From Albifimbria verrucaria (taxonomy: Eukaryota > Ascomycota > Sordariomycetes > Hypocreales > Stachybotryaceae): a stretch of DNA of 64,000 bases. The first letter of the stretch is position 1, and each line of letters starts with the position of its first letter. The stretch spans positions 1,860,001 to 1,924,000 of the forward strand of contig JAHREC010000009.1 of assembly GCA_020081605.1 (NCBI GenBank), read 5' to 3'. Below, in pieces: positions 24,801 through 35,606 of this stretch. Under the pieces are notes generated by a model. It saw only the letters and a list, made by a program, of their open reading frames with translations. It searched no databases and was not told the DNA's origin. A program made the position numbers and the translations under genes.

Positions 24801-25617
24801 GACACCTCTCGACTATTGCTCACCTCCCGCTCATATATCGAAATGCTATTAATTGACAGCACACAGGCTGCGACCCTAGCAACCCGAGGTTACCTTGGTG
24901 CCATCGTTTAATCTCAACACGTTTGAGTGGTAGCTTAGGGATCGAGCTTACAAACCGCAAGGCCCGTTCCTGACGTTGGAAAGCAATAGTCCGTATAGGG
25001 TCTTCTTTCTCTATTTCACTGCTTAGATTATATCATCGGCACTAGTACCTATCGCGTAGCTCGGCAATCTTGTTGTCTGAGATAGGACCAATATAAGGAG
25101 CTGGAATTTGTAAACAGCATCTGCCTTGGATCATCGCGAAGTGCACATGTCCGTGATATGAGTTTGGCGAAGAAACAATCGAGGCTCCTTGCGCAGGCGC
25201 ACCTCAGCAGATGATGTTTCGGGATAGTATCCCGTCCGGGCCCCGGGCAAGAGAATGTTCGGGGTGGACAAGCTTAAGCTGTGAGATTGACAAAGTTTCC
25301 CAGAGCATCCTATAGTGATCGCTCCTATTCACCTGCTCCCGTCGATGGATACTTTGAGACAATCTGTCAGACGAACGGCGAGGCATCTTTTGTCTAGCTT
25401 CCCTACGGACGACCTCTTTGGTCGAAGGATCGCAGTCTCAGTGACGATTTAGTAAAAGTATAAATTGTCGTCTATGAGTTGAGAGATAAGGCCATTTGCA
25501 TTCCCAACAGCGAACTCGCTTCATGCAGCAAAGGAAACTTCCTCGGCCGGGCTCACTGCTCACTGTCTGCCATTTCTTTGAATTGATCAACCAGGATACC
25601 TAGAACGAGTCTAAAAG
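18826..25617. other. 6.8-kb gene-poor region upstream of the CSP-2-like gene
   Basis: No recognisable gene on either strand. It starts with what should be the 5' leader and promoter of the CSP-2-like gene. The part at 18.9-21.3 kb is dense in short tandem repeats: GGCT near 19,630-19,650, GCGAA near 19,745-19,765, TG11 at 20,009-20,030 and GGTGA near 20,462-20,482. It also contains GGTACC sites (about 18,413, 19,969, 20,378, 20,415, 20,741 and 20,756). A poly-A run lies near 23,277-23,288. Long noncoding upstream regions are known for fungal developmental regulators, but the function of this one is inference. Confidence 0.5.
20009..20030. repeat. (TG)11 microsatellite
   Basis: Eleven perfect TG units in the upstream region of the CSP-2-like gene. 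Confidence 0.95.
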
Positions 25618-26549
25618 ATGAGTGGCTTGAAAATACCATACGGAGTCCCTCGAAGCCTTGGTTGCTCTGCCGGCGCCACCGTCAGCCAAGCCTGTTAAGG
25701 ACATCTATGATCTTCGCGACCAGGGAAATGAGTACATTGTGCGGTGGGGGGCTTCGTTCCAAAAGCCCGCCGGTTTTGAGGAGGACGATATCAAACTGCT
25801 GAGCTACGACGGGGCTGAAGTCATCATGACACGCCACACGACAGCGCAATTCATTGAATCCTCTACGCCCCTCCCGGCAATTTTTCATATTCATGGCGGT
25901 GATTTGGTTACAGGCACTTCTAGAGTGCTAGGTGGCGTGCTTGCAACCCTGTCCCGAGATTGTGGAATGCCTGTTTTTACCATAAAATACCGGTTGGCTC
26001 CGGAATACAAAGCACCGGCGCCTTTGGAGGATTGCTATGCCAGCCTCAAGTATTTGCTAGAGCGTGCCTCAGAGCTCAACATCAACCCGGCCAAGATCGT
26101 GGTTATGGGAGAGAGCGCAGGTGGTGGACTCAGCGCGGCCTTGACGCTGCTTGCGCGCGATCGTGCACTGAAGCTGTCTGTGGCTCGGCAAATACTGATA
26201 TACCCCATGCTCGATGACCGCACAGAGCTCCCCTGGCGCCGCATTGAGCCCCTTCCTGGTCTGGAAGTCTGAGTACAATGTCTGGGCATGGGATGCCTAT
26301 ATTGCGGAGGGCAAACGAGGCGGTGCTGACATCTCGTTGTACACCGCAGTGGCTCGCGCGAAGGATCTTCGTGGCTTGCCGCCCACATATATTGATGTCG
26401 GCGGGCTAGACCTCTTCCGCGATGAGAGCGTTGCCTTTGCGGGAAGTCTCGCCAGATCAGACGTAGATGTTGACTTTCACTTGTGGCCAGGCGTGCCACA
26501 TGGGTTTGATGGCCAGATGGCACAGACAGATATGGTCAAGACAGCTTAG
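25618..26549 (+). CDS. alpha/beta hydrolase (fold-3 / HSL-type esterase)
   Basis: Predicted carboxylester hydrolase; the substrate is unknown. Visible elements in order: oxyanion-hole box FHIHGGD, the YRLAPEYKAPAPLEDCYASL block typical of the hormone-sensitive-lipase group, nucleophile elbow GESAGGG, acid region DVGGLDLFRDE, and catalytic histidine in VPHGFDG. The usual HGGG is HGGD here, an unusual substitution. The start at 25618 (MSGL) joins KYHTESLEALVALPAP only if one extra A is removed from the AAAA at 25630-25633. A second one-base break lies at the CCCC of 26230-26233. A TAG ends the frame after DMVKTA, but the same frame continues for 13 more residue codons (ALRHEFITAVKDQ) to a TAA, so the annotated stop may be a nonsense change or a base error. 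About 310 residues; no introns seen. It opens the accessory region. Confidence 0.85.
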
Positions 26550-27265
26550 GCCTTGCGCCATGAATTCATCACAGCTGTGAAAGATCAGTAAGTCATTGCG
26601 ACGCAAAACAAGGAAGATGGAAGGGTTTGTAAGAGATAATTCGATGCACGTCTACAGATATTTGTGCGGAGTAGCATGTGTATAGCAGAACGCCTTTACC
26701 CCTGTTTACATATCATGGCTTACTAGTTCGCAACGACATGCCAGATATTAGATATAAGTTGAAAATCTAAACTGTTAACGCAGACATGTGTTCCGAGAGA
26801 AGAAATATGTCACGCTTGGGGATGAATGAATCAGTCATGGCTGACACCATTCCCGCGAGTAGGTTGACTTGAAAGAGATTATAAGCCACTTTTAGACTCA
26901 CATATAACCAGAACCGGCTGAGTCTTATCTCAGGCCTGGTGAAGCTCGGCAATAACAATTGAATGGATGAAACAGTAGTGATTAAGACAATGTCGTTAAA
27001 CCGATATCCACATGGATATATCCATTAGAATAAGGAGGCTAATGCTTTTAGGGGTTGTTCATTATTCTCTTTCATTATGATATGAATTCTCTTAATATGC
27101 CTTATTATCTTGTTGGTTTTGTAATTCCCATTCTTCAATCTCTTCGTTGCGGCCATCTGACCTTAGGCCGAAGGGTTATGAGCGGGTGATAGTGAGCAAC
27201 CAGGGACTCTATCATGTAAAGCCTTCAAAGTATAACAGCCTCCAATATACTGGCCACCCAGCTAC
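26550..27265. other. convergent intergenic spacer, AT-rich
   Basis: Lies between the converging hydrolase and DUF885 genes. No gene seen. It is AT-rich around 26,990-27,130. Confidence 0.55.
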
Positions 27266-28919
27266 TCATGCTTTATCACTTCGCTCAAAATCGTAAAACT
27301 TCCACTTCGTCTTAAACCCTTTGTCCAGCTTGTCGTTCAGAATGAGTGCCTTGACCATCTCGATCGACAGTACTCCTGTCTTTAACACAGCGTCGTGGAA
27401 CTCCTTTTCGCTCAGCTTGCCCGAGTCTACGACCGTTTCTCTTAGCTTCCATAATTGTAACGCGCCTAGCATGTAACCGGCCTGGTACAACGGTGAGTAG
27501 TCTCCGGCGACAGAGCGACGGACCTCTCCTTCGGCAGTGCTCCTCTCGTGGCCGATCCTGTCGACGAGAAGGTCCACGGCTTCCTGGGCGGTCATCTCGC
27601 CTAGATGGAAGCTCAGTGAGAAGATGATACGCAGGCAGCGGTGCATTCGCCACCAGAGTGCACCGATTCTACCCTCGGGTGAAGTATGGAAATCATCTCT
27701 GTGGTAGAACAACATCTCCCAGTAAAGCGACCATCCTTCCACAAAGAATGGTGTATAGAACAAGTCCTTTCTGTGCGAGTTGTACCGCTCCATCATGTAG
27801 AGCTGCAGCCGGTGACCAGGAAACATCTCGTGGAAGGCGGTTGCACGGGCAAAGTGCCTGTTGTTGCCGCGCATGACCATCTGCTTCAAATCATGCTCCA
27901 TCTCGACAACGGGATAGGCTACCTGAATGACCGGTCCACCAAGGAAGAAGGGGCAATCTTTTGACTTTCTGCGCTCAACATGATCATGCGCCATGTAGAG
28001 TTGGCCAAAGTTGGGATCGTCACCAGGTCGCGCTCCGTGACGAAATTGCTGCCCTCCACGACGAGATTCCGTACCAGTTCAGTCTGTTTGCCCGGGGCAA
28101 CATGGTCTTCTTTGACATGTTTCAGGGCTGCCTTCCAGTCGTCTCCATATCCAAGCGCCTGAGACTGAGCAATCATTTCTTTCTCGCACCACGCAAACTC
28201 CTGGTTACCTATTTCGATAAGCTCCTCTGGGCTGTATGGGATCATTTCGGCTTCCAGTTCGACTTCGAGGCCTTGTCGGCCGATGGGCTCGCCTATGATT
28301 GTATCTTTACCGTCAGCTTGATTCACACCAGCCAGCTTCGTTTGAACCACTGTGAGATATTCGTTCAGCGTTGTGTTTACAGTCTGCCAGGGACTGTTAC
28401 CCAATAATCGAAGAGAGGGTCGTACGTCGAGTAGAAAAGGTGCCATTCAACGAGACGCTCGAGAAGTTCCTCGATTGCCTTAGACGCTTTGTATCCGGCG
28501 GTTGCAGTAACGTTGACATTGCCGCCTTCAACATCGCCTTGTACTTCCACAACGGACTTGCCGATGTCATTGAGCGTTTTTGCCGAGTTCTCCGCTACCA
28601 GTGGTTCAACATCCTGGCGTGCCTCAAGCAGGCTTACAAGATCATCTGCAAATGGTAGCAAAACGGCAAAGTCTTCCTGCGAGGACTTCTGAAGCTCGAG
28701 GTTGTTCAGCTGCCGTGTGTGGAATGTGCGCAGCATGATGTGGTCCACCCTGCTCTGCTGGTCAAGACTGCCAAAGTCGATGCCATCTAGGATTTGAAGC
28801 TCATCGTTGTGATAAACATTCAGAGCCTCGAACCGGCGCGGTGAGATTCCAATATTGTAGAACTCATTCAATTCGCCAAGATCGGCCTGGACGCGAATTA
28901 CATGGTCAGCCATGGACAT
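27266..28919 (-). CDS. DUF885 family protein (predicted metallohydrolase)
   Basis: The motif HEMFPGHRLQ with downstream VEGWSLYWEML gives the HExxPGH ... EGW arrangement of the DUF885 family, which is thought to be a zinc-dependent gluzincin-like hydrolase group. The N-terminal half (from MSMADHVIRVQADLG) is largely helical. The C-terminal part (QAGYMLGALQLWKLRETVVD) is also typical. Start at 28919, stop at 27266, about 550 residues, no introns visible. Two one-base breaks at G runs on the plus strand (28390-28392 and 27950-27953) split the frame, and similarity continues across both. The family is far more common in bacteria than in fungi, so horizontal origin is possible, but base composition alone does not prove it here. 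It is convergent with the esterase and lies near the P450; the substrate is unknown. Confidence 0.82.
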
Positions 28920-30232
28920 GTTTACCGTGTCGCTGGCGAGGGATAAAGCTCCCAGACACCACCCGTCTGGATGGTTGACCCTGATAAAGCCATGGCTTTT
29001 TCGTAATTGGACTCAATTCTTGTTCGTTTCCGGGAATTGACTGGAAAGAACGCAACTGCAAACCCTTGAACAATGCCCTCGGTCTCTCCCACGGCTACTT
29101 ATACCTCAACTCCTCCTCACTTCTCTGCAAACTCATGATCCACCGCCCGCTTATCGTTACACTGATACAACAGGGTTCCCGCTCGAAGCGTTGTTGTGCA
29201 GGAGGAGATGGGAGATATCGTGCCTAGCGAGGGCTCAGGCATTTTGAGATGCCGAATTCGTCGAGAGCCTGGATTGGATCTGCAGTGTCGAGCCCCTCAA
29301 GTGGCAACCAAAAACCAACCCACCAACCAGCAACCTGTAAGGAAACTAATAATACGACTCTGTTGTGTATGTAATAATTGATGACGGTTATAAAGGGCAA
29401 GTTCTCTTTTGGAATGAGAGTTATTCATGCAGAACTTGTTTGACTTACAACATCACCGAAAAGCGTATAGACAGTCCTCAATAGATCAGTTGGATCACTT
29501 GTGCTATTTGAACACATGCGTCTCTAGCCTTATTCCCATTAAATCTATATTTCGTTTTGCACTTCAGAAAACCAGGCTTAGTGATTGGCTCAAAAGACTA
29601 TACGTGGACTTCAAACGAGGAGCATTGTGTATTGATCTATAGATACTGGAAACTATAGGTTACGAGTATAACCTCGCAAGAACTACGTACGATCTTCTTT
29701 CAAAATCTTAATAGATACTATCTCCTTTCACAACGCCCAGCACCTTAAGCAGTTGTTAGAAGCATTGGTTGCTAGACATCATGTCCTTTTACAACCTCAG
29801 CTACGCGAATTAGATCCATCACCTGCGATTCCGTGGTCAAACTATCCCAGAGCGATCAAGAAATATAATCAATGCTATAATATTCTGGTCAGGCAAATTT
29901 GGCCAGAAAGATTAAAAGTATAAAGTGTATCCGCTTAATTGCTAGGTGCATTAATACTTTGTTGCTGAAACACACGCCCACTGACGTGAGGATCACGTAC
30001 TACTTGTTGATATTTCATTCATGTTTGCTCAGTGACTGGGTAATTTAACCCATCTCATGTATTGTTTTATATGCACACTCTAATCTATATGTCACCAGGG
30101 AGATGTGCATATAGAATGGATGGTGCATGACCTATCCGAGTCGTGTATGTCGAATGTCTATATCCCACCTATATCCCGCCTATGTCTGCTAGTTGGGAGA
30201 AATGGAGCGTTGATAAAAAACTCCACGCATTT
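28920..30232. other. AT-rich intergenic region with a coding-like remnant
   Basis: From about 29,330 to 30,230 the sequence becomes markedly AT-rich. An 83-codon open frame (listed separately) lies inside. A second frame at 29,427-29,642 is less convincing. The upper-left end contains the 5' side of the DUF885 gene. Confidence 0.5.
29672..29923 (+). pseudogene. coding-like open frame, possible gene or transposon relic
   Basis: An 83-codon open frame without a start codon, ending in TAA at 29921-29923. Its translation has normal protein character despite AT-rich DNA, with segments such as NAQHLKQLLEALVARHHVLL and IPWSNYPRAIKKYNQ. I do not recognise the family. A bare exon, a truncated gene or the end of a decayed mobile-element protein are all possible, and chance cannot be excluded. 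Confidence 0.3.
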
Positions 30233-32166
30233 TTATTTTGTCTCTCTCATTCTGAAGGACAAATTCAATTCACCAAAACTCATAGTGAAATGATCAATCA
30301 AACCTTCCACAAAGTCAGCGCCAGTTTCTCCTGGTGCAAACTCCCACTGATATTTTTTCACAAAGGTCCCTAGGACACTTCTCATCACGTCCATGGAAAG
30401 AGTCTTTCCGGGGCAGCTGACTGCGCCTAACATACCACAAAGAGAAGACATTAGCTGGCTGAAGCACAATGTAACGACGAGAGGTGCAGAATCAGTTCAC
30501 ACTTACCGCGTCCGAAGGGGCTGAATGCATTGGGATTACGAATCATCTCTGGTCTTGTTGACCATCTCTCAGGGATGTATTCTAAAGGATCCTCGAAAGC
30601 ATCGTCTCCTGTAACAGTCGTGTCAGAGGCACTTCGATTCTTGAGCAGCTTCAATACTCACTTCTATAAATGGAATATCGCGGCGTAATGAGCTTAGTGT
30701 ACGGAGGAATGTATACGCCTCCAATCGTAACTCCATCTTTGCCAGCCATTCTGGAAGTGCCAGTAAGGACAGTTGGGAAGTGTCGCGCAGATTCGTTGAT
30801 AACAGCATTCAGATGGGGAGCTGCGCCAAGGCGGGCATGTTCGTTGTATCAACGTCTCGTACCTCTTCGTAGATCTTGTCTGCATGCTCTGGAAATCTGG
30901 TTAGGAAGTAAAACGCGCTGAGTAAAACTCCAGCTACCGGCTCGCTGTATGACATAGAGTTAACTCATGTTTACTGTCCAACGTCATGGTGCTCACCTTC
31001 CAACTAAGATTGCCAGTAACGTATCACCCTGAAGCCATTCTCTTCGTTCTTGGTCGGAAGACTTGTCGCCCTTCTCCATCAAATAATAGGCTAGGTCAGG
31101 TTCGCGGTCTGGATTTTCGGTGCTTAGCCTCTCTTCCATTGCCTCTTTACACCACTTGTTCAAGCTGTCCCAGTCTGCAAGGGAGCTCACGCGCGGGCCG
31201 AACCTTAGACCGGAGTTAAGGAGCCACGGTACAGGAGACAGAGGGCCCAGCGGATAAAGTCCCCTCTTGAGCTTGGAAACAATTTCGTGCCAGACTCGAC
31301 TGTCTAACATGCCAAAGGATTTGCTAAAGACGAAATCTCCCATTGCGTCGAAAGTGAACCAATGGATGGCATCCGTGATTTTAGTCGGGCGGTTGGCGAG
31401 TACGTCCTCCTCTACGCACTGGTCCAATTTCACAACATATCGTTGAAACTTCTTATTGTGGCCCACTAGAGCTATTGTTGAAAACATAGTCAGATTGGTA
31501 AGCTTCAAAGGATGGGGAGAAACGAACCGGTGGTGGTCAATCCATTAGCCCATACTCTACGTCGAGCTGCGTGCAATGTTTTCTCTCGCGTAAGAGCAAG
31601 AGCCTTAACTGGCGCCATGAGATCATACCAGTCACTTCTCATGCACTGTGTTCGGGGTCCATCAAGAACCGAAAAGACATCAGGATGGAACACTGTGAGC
31701 TCCTCAGGCCCTGCACCAAGGTCAGTTAGTGTAAACTCGGCATGGGCTTATTCGGACTCGTCCTACCAGTTCGAACAAAGTCTCCATAACGTTGGTGGAT
31801 TTTCTCTAGGACAAGATGGTTCTTGGCTCTCCTAGCTGCCCAGAGGTGCCACAGCTTGCTAATTCGTGCGTACCATGGCCCTTGAAACTTGCGCAGAGGA
31901 TGGAAAAACACCCGGTAGACTCCAATGCTTACGAATAAGCCGGCCAGGTATGAATAAAATACAATCGGTAGTACCTCAAAGACACCGGTGTATTCGGCAG
32001 AGTAACGCCATTTGATGGCATGAAGGCAGCTGATCAGGCCAACGTGGGACAAGAAGATATGAATCACATGTAGATGCCATTCGCCACGGATGAAGACAAG
32101 AAGGTGTGCGGCCACACCTAGGACAGCGCCCAGAATGAGAGGAAGCAACGGTTGTAACGCATCCAT
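30233..32166 (-). CDS. cytochrome P450 monooxygenase
   Basis: Membrane-anchored haem monooxygenase of the secretory pathway. The N-terminus carries two to three hydrophobic segments (LLPLILGAVLGVAAHLLVF and VLPIVFYSYLAGLFVSIG), as in fungal P450s of the tryprostatin-hydroxylase-like group, followed by the YRVFFHPLRKFQGPWYARIS hinge. Helix K has ESAR (ExxR), the PERW motif is present, and the haem-binding loop FSPFGRGAVSCPGK contains the cysteine ligand. Five introns fit: 31711-31766, 31472-31527, 30945-30996, 30609-30661 and 30427-30506. The last interrupts the haem loop just before the cysteine. One break at the GGGG of 30815-30818 shifts helix K. Predicted length is about 545 residues. The substrate is unknown. 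The neighbouring transporter and hydrolase suggest xenobiotic or secondary metabolism, but this is inference. Confidence 0.92.
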
Positions 32167-33518
32167 GATGTCTTCGTATCGGTATGAGCACCTCGGTTCT
32201 GCTTCGGTTTTGAAACGACAACCTAATAGCAGTTCGCATGCTCAGACAAGAGCCTTGCGAGAAAGAAAGAACGTACCATGGCTTGACTTTTGTACTAGCC
32301 ATCAAATGCCGGGGTACTAGGTATGCGCCCAACACTCGCAGCGTTGCATCGTACAACTGAAGGATCAAGGCAGCCGGGATGGACCGGATACCGAGTGTGG
32401 ACGGTCAGAGTCGCATTGCAGCATCTGCGCACAGATTTCTTCAGAGCCTATTCCAACCTTGTCAGACTAATCCCTTAATAAGGCATGCATACAGGGGCTT
32501 TGGGTTCTACTGGAGCACTGTAAACCCAATGGAGTCATGATAGACATCCATTCAGCGCGCATCGACGTAGCCACAACTCAGGAAGGTGGACTTTGATGTA
32601 ACCATGTGCGCGTGCGGCAGAGACACCATGCGTTTAGCGACACCAAGATGAAGAGAGAAATTTCTCCGAACTGGTTGGGAAAGAGCGTGATTTGTCGGGC
32701 TTCTTGGGTAGATGACTTTGCAGGCTTCTCGACTCAATCCATAGCATTTGGCAAGGTCCCCATGCAGGCTTCGGCTCAAATTGAAGCCTCCAGGCCATCA
32801 ACAACGCCATGGCCAACATGGTTTATGGAATCCCACATGTTGCAAGGCCAGGCGACCCTAGCTCGGTCGCTGACACAAACGTCTCTAGACCACGCTTGTC
32901 AGTACAGTATGAGGTTATCTTCCTGCACTCCGATTATCTGCTAGACCAAAGGCCCTCCCCCTTTCCTTGTTTAGGAACATGCAGTGAAACAACCAAAGAC
33001 AAGCTGTGCAATAGGCCTGTCAGCTCACCTGCGCGAGAAAAAAAGCCGGGGTTGATTCACTGGTTGAGTCACTCAGCATCGCACAGATCGTGACGATGCG
33101 CAAACTTTTCAACCCAGATGCCAACCCCTATCTGCCTGTGTATAGTCTATGCTATGAATCGGCAGAGCTAGTATCCGTACAGCGTACAAAGTAGCTGCGG
33201 GTATAGCCGAATCTGCAAGGATTTATTAGGGGCCTGGTAGTGCTTCCACTCCGGAGACATTCGTTCCTTTGGATCACCCGCAGATTGAATTTTCGGCTAT
33301 ATTTCTGAGACAGGGCTGTTCTTGGACCTCGCCGAATGAAAGGGCCCCGCCTGTTCAAGGGTGCCTCAGACGTGAATCTGCTCGAGATATTGGCTTGCTC
33401 TGATTGGGGACGTGATATTGAACAAAAGGCTATACGTAAACGCCGATCCGCTTGCGGGCGTGGAAACCCTGGAGTGAAACCGTGTAGGGAACCAAAACGC
33501 TCTTGATGTTTTGCTTTA
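32167..33518. other. intergenic region upstream of the P450
   Basis: The 5' side of the P450 gene plus about 1.2 kb in which no gene was recognised. Confidence 0.5.
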
Positions 33519-34440
33519 TTAACGCCATGCAGGGCGGATTCGAGGCGCATAGGTGCCCTGCTTGGCACGCTCCCACGCCCTCATGGTCGCATCAGGAAGA
33601 CCCCAGAACCTGGCATACTGTACATTCCGAATGTCTGGGAGGAATTCTTGGGCGAATCGGATGTGATTAATCCTAAATCGTTTATTTTATTTTATTTTTA
33701 TTTTTTTCATTACCACGAGGCTCATCAGTTACCATTGGTCCGATCAGATGCTTCGGGTTGGGATTAGGATTGGCAAGTTGACAGAGCCTCGTCGTCGCTG
33801 GCACAAGGATAGTGTCGCAACACTGATAATAGCGCATTTCTTCGTGCTTGGGCTATCTGTTATTACCCCATAGGTCGACAACGGTCGCCCCAGGTCCTCA
33901 CTGCTAACTGATCGTAGCACCCGGTCGCAGATCGAAACATAGCGAGTTCTGGGTAGTGCGACCAATCATTGTCTGCTTATCGAGCACGCCAGGATACGCA
34001 TGTTGACTTTTTTCTTTTCTTTTTCTTCTTTTGAACACTTGCAGGCTTCGATCCTTTGGCCGGGATCTGTCAGCTGTGATTGCGTACGTAGAGGATAGGA
34101 CCAAGCACGGGTCAGTAACCAACCCATTAATCTAGGGCACTCGAGAGATTGGGCGGAATATCAAGGGCGACCAAGTCCCAAACACTTTGTGAATTGACGG
34201 GTGGAGGAGCAAATCCTATCGTTGAGTAGATGATTGGCGTAATATCCAGAAAATATAGCAAGGTCTCCGGTATGGTGTAGAATGATGGTGGAGGAGTGGA
34301 GAGCGGCAGAGGCGTGTCGGTTTTGCCATTAAAGAGACCTTCGTACTTGGACATTTCATTATGCCGCTTATCATGAACAGGAGCTTCACAGAATGATGCA
34401 ATATCTCTTCTTTTCTTTTTGCCAGACTTTATTAGATGCT
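33519..34440 (-). pseudogene. unrecognised gene or gene remnant in several coding-like blocks
   Basis: Several minus-strand blocks look protein-coding but do not join into one frame. Block 1 (about 34,127-34,440) contains EMSKYEGLFNGKTDTPLPL and ends NLSSALD. Block 2 (about 33,868-33,970) reads HNDWSHYPELAMFR, then YDQLAVRTWGDRCRPMG. Block 3 (about 33,714-33,840) includes CDTILVPATTRLCQLANP and GPMVTDEPRG. Block 4 (33,519-33,672) contains IRFAQEFLPDIRNVQYARFW and ends APRIRPAWR before TAATAA. Possible introns are a 41-bp GT...AG sequence at 33,673-33,713 and one near 33,970-34,090 with donor GTACGC. I recognise no domain. Given the indel errors elsewhere, this may be an intact multi-exon gene, a pseudogene or chance. 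No function is proposed. Confidence 0.35.
33683..33706. repeat. TTTTA/TTTTTA tract
   Basis: An imperfect run of TTTTA-type units inside the proposed 41-bp intron of the unrecognised gene. Confidence 0.7.
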
Positions 34441-35606
34441 GGGACCTCGGAATACTCCCGCATCATATGTGATGGTATAGAATATTTGTTCAGAGTATAA
34501 TCAAGGAAGAATTGAGTAGTAGAAAGTATTAAAGAGCAATGCTGAAAATGGAAGCGGGATATTCCTTACCGCAACTGAACAGCCAAGCACGTGACAATGC
34601 TATACCTTCTTCATACTCCTTCCTCGACCTGATGCCAATCATTGGGAACGTCAATTTTAAAAACAACCACTTGATCACCAGAAAAACATGTCGTAGATAT
34701 TCATGGCAACTAACCCACTCGGAGCCGAACATCGGATCTCGGGTCTGAAAACCATCGTCGGCCGATCCCGGCGGAGCGGCAAATGATGCGATCGGCTCGT
34801 GATTGGCCACGGGAATAACCATCAAAGCACCGTGCAGTGGACTCCAATCCTCCGTTCACTAATTTCTCACACAGAGGGCCATCGACCGTTGATCATGGCG
34901 AGAGCTGACAAACGAACCTGACCAGGGAGGGGGCAATGACCAGGAATTCGTTGATACCCCGTGTCCGGTTTCGGTCGCTTCCCAAGCTTCACTTGCCGGA
35001 GCATCGGATCAACTGATCATAGCCGGCATCTCCAACACCTTTTGACTTGGCCTAGCATCGGCAATAGGTAATAAGACGGGTCTGGAGAAACACCAGCGGG
35101 GCTCCCTCCCCTTATCCGTTAGGGCCCCTCAAGCATACCGTAGCGGCAAGGTAAATTCATAGGCCCAAGGTGAGGAGGAGCCGTGCTGGTCGCATCCGGT
35201 GGATAGTCAGGGTCTGAGCCAACAGTCCACGGTTAGAGAGCTTGGGCTCTTGAAAGAAAAGAGCATGGGGAGGTCCAAGTGGGGATCCCAGGCCTGTCTG
35301 CATATACAGGCCACCACCCGCATCTGGGCGACAGAAGCTGTTGCATGCATCCTTTTTCGTCCCGAGGTTCAGGTTCATGCTACCTCGCGTGATCCCGCAG
35401 TGTAGCCAACGAGAGAACACTTTGATGAACCGTTGCTGACTGAATTCGACGCGCATCCGCCACAGATTGTGTCCATGGGTCTTGCCCGAAATGGGGTTGC
35501 ATTCGTCTGTATCCAGCTCGCGTCATTGTCATTGAAGAACCAAGAAAGCGCCCAACCCGCTCTTACATGAGACAGTTCACCCTCCACTCCCGAGACATAC
35601 ATCACC
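34441..35606. other. intergenic region upstream of the DHA1 transporter
   Basis: Contains a 98-codon minus-strand open frame (34,529-34,825) of unknown significance. The last few hundred bases are presumably the transporter promoter and leader. Otherwise nothing was recognised. Confidence 0.45.

Noticed and set aside
28000..28400. 148-codon plus-strand frame opposite the DUF885 gene
   Set aside because: Antisense shadow of the DUF885 coding sequence.
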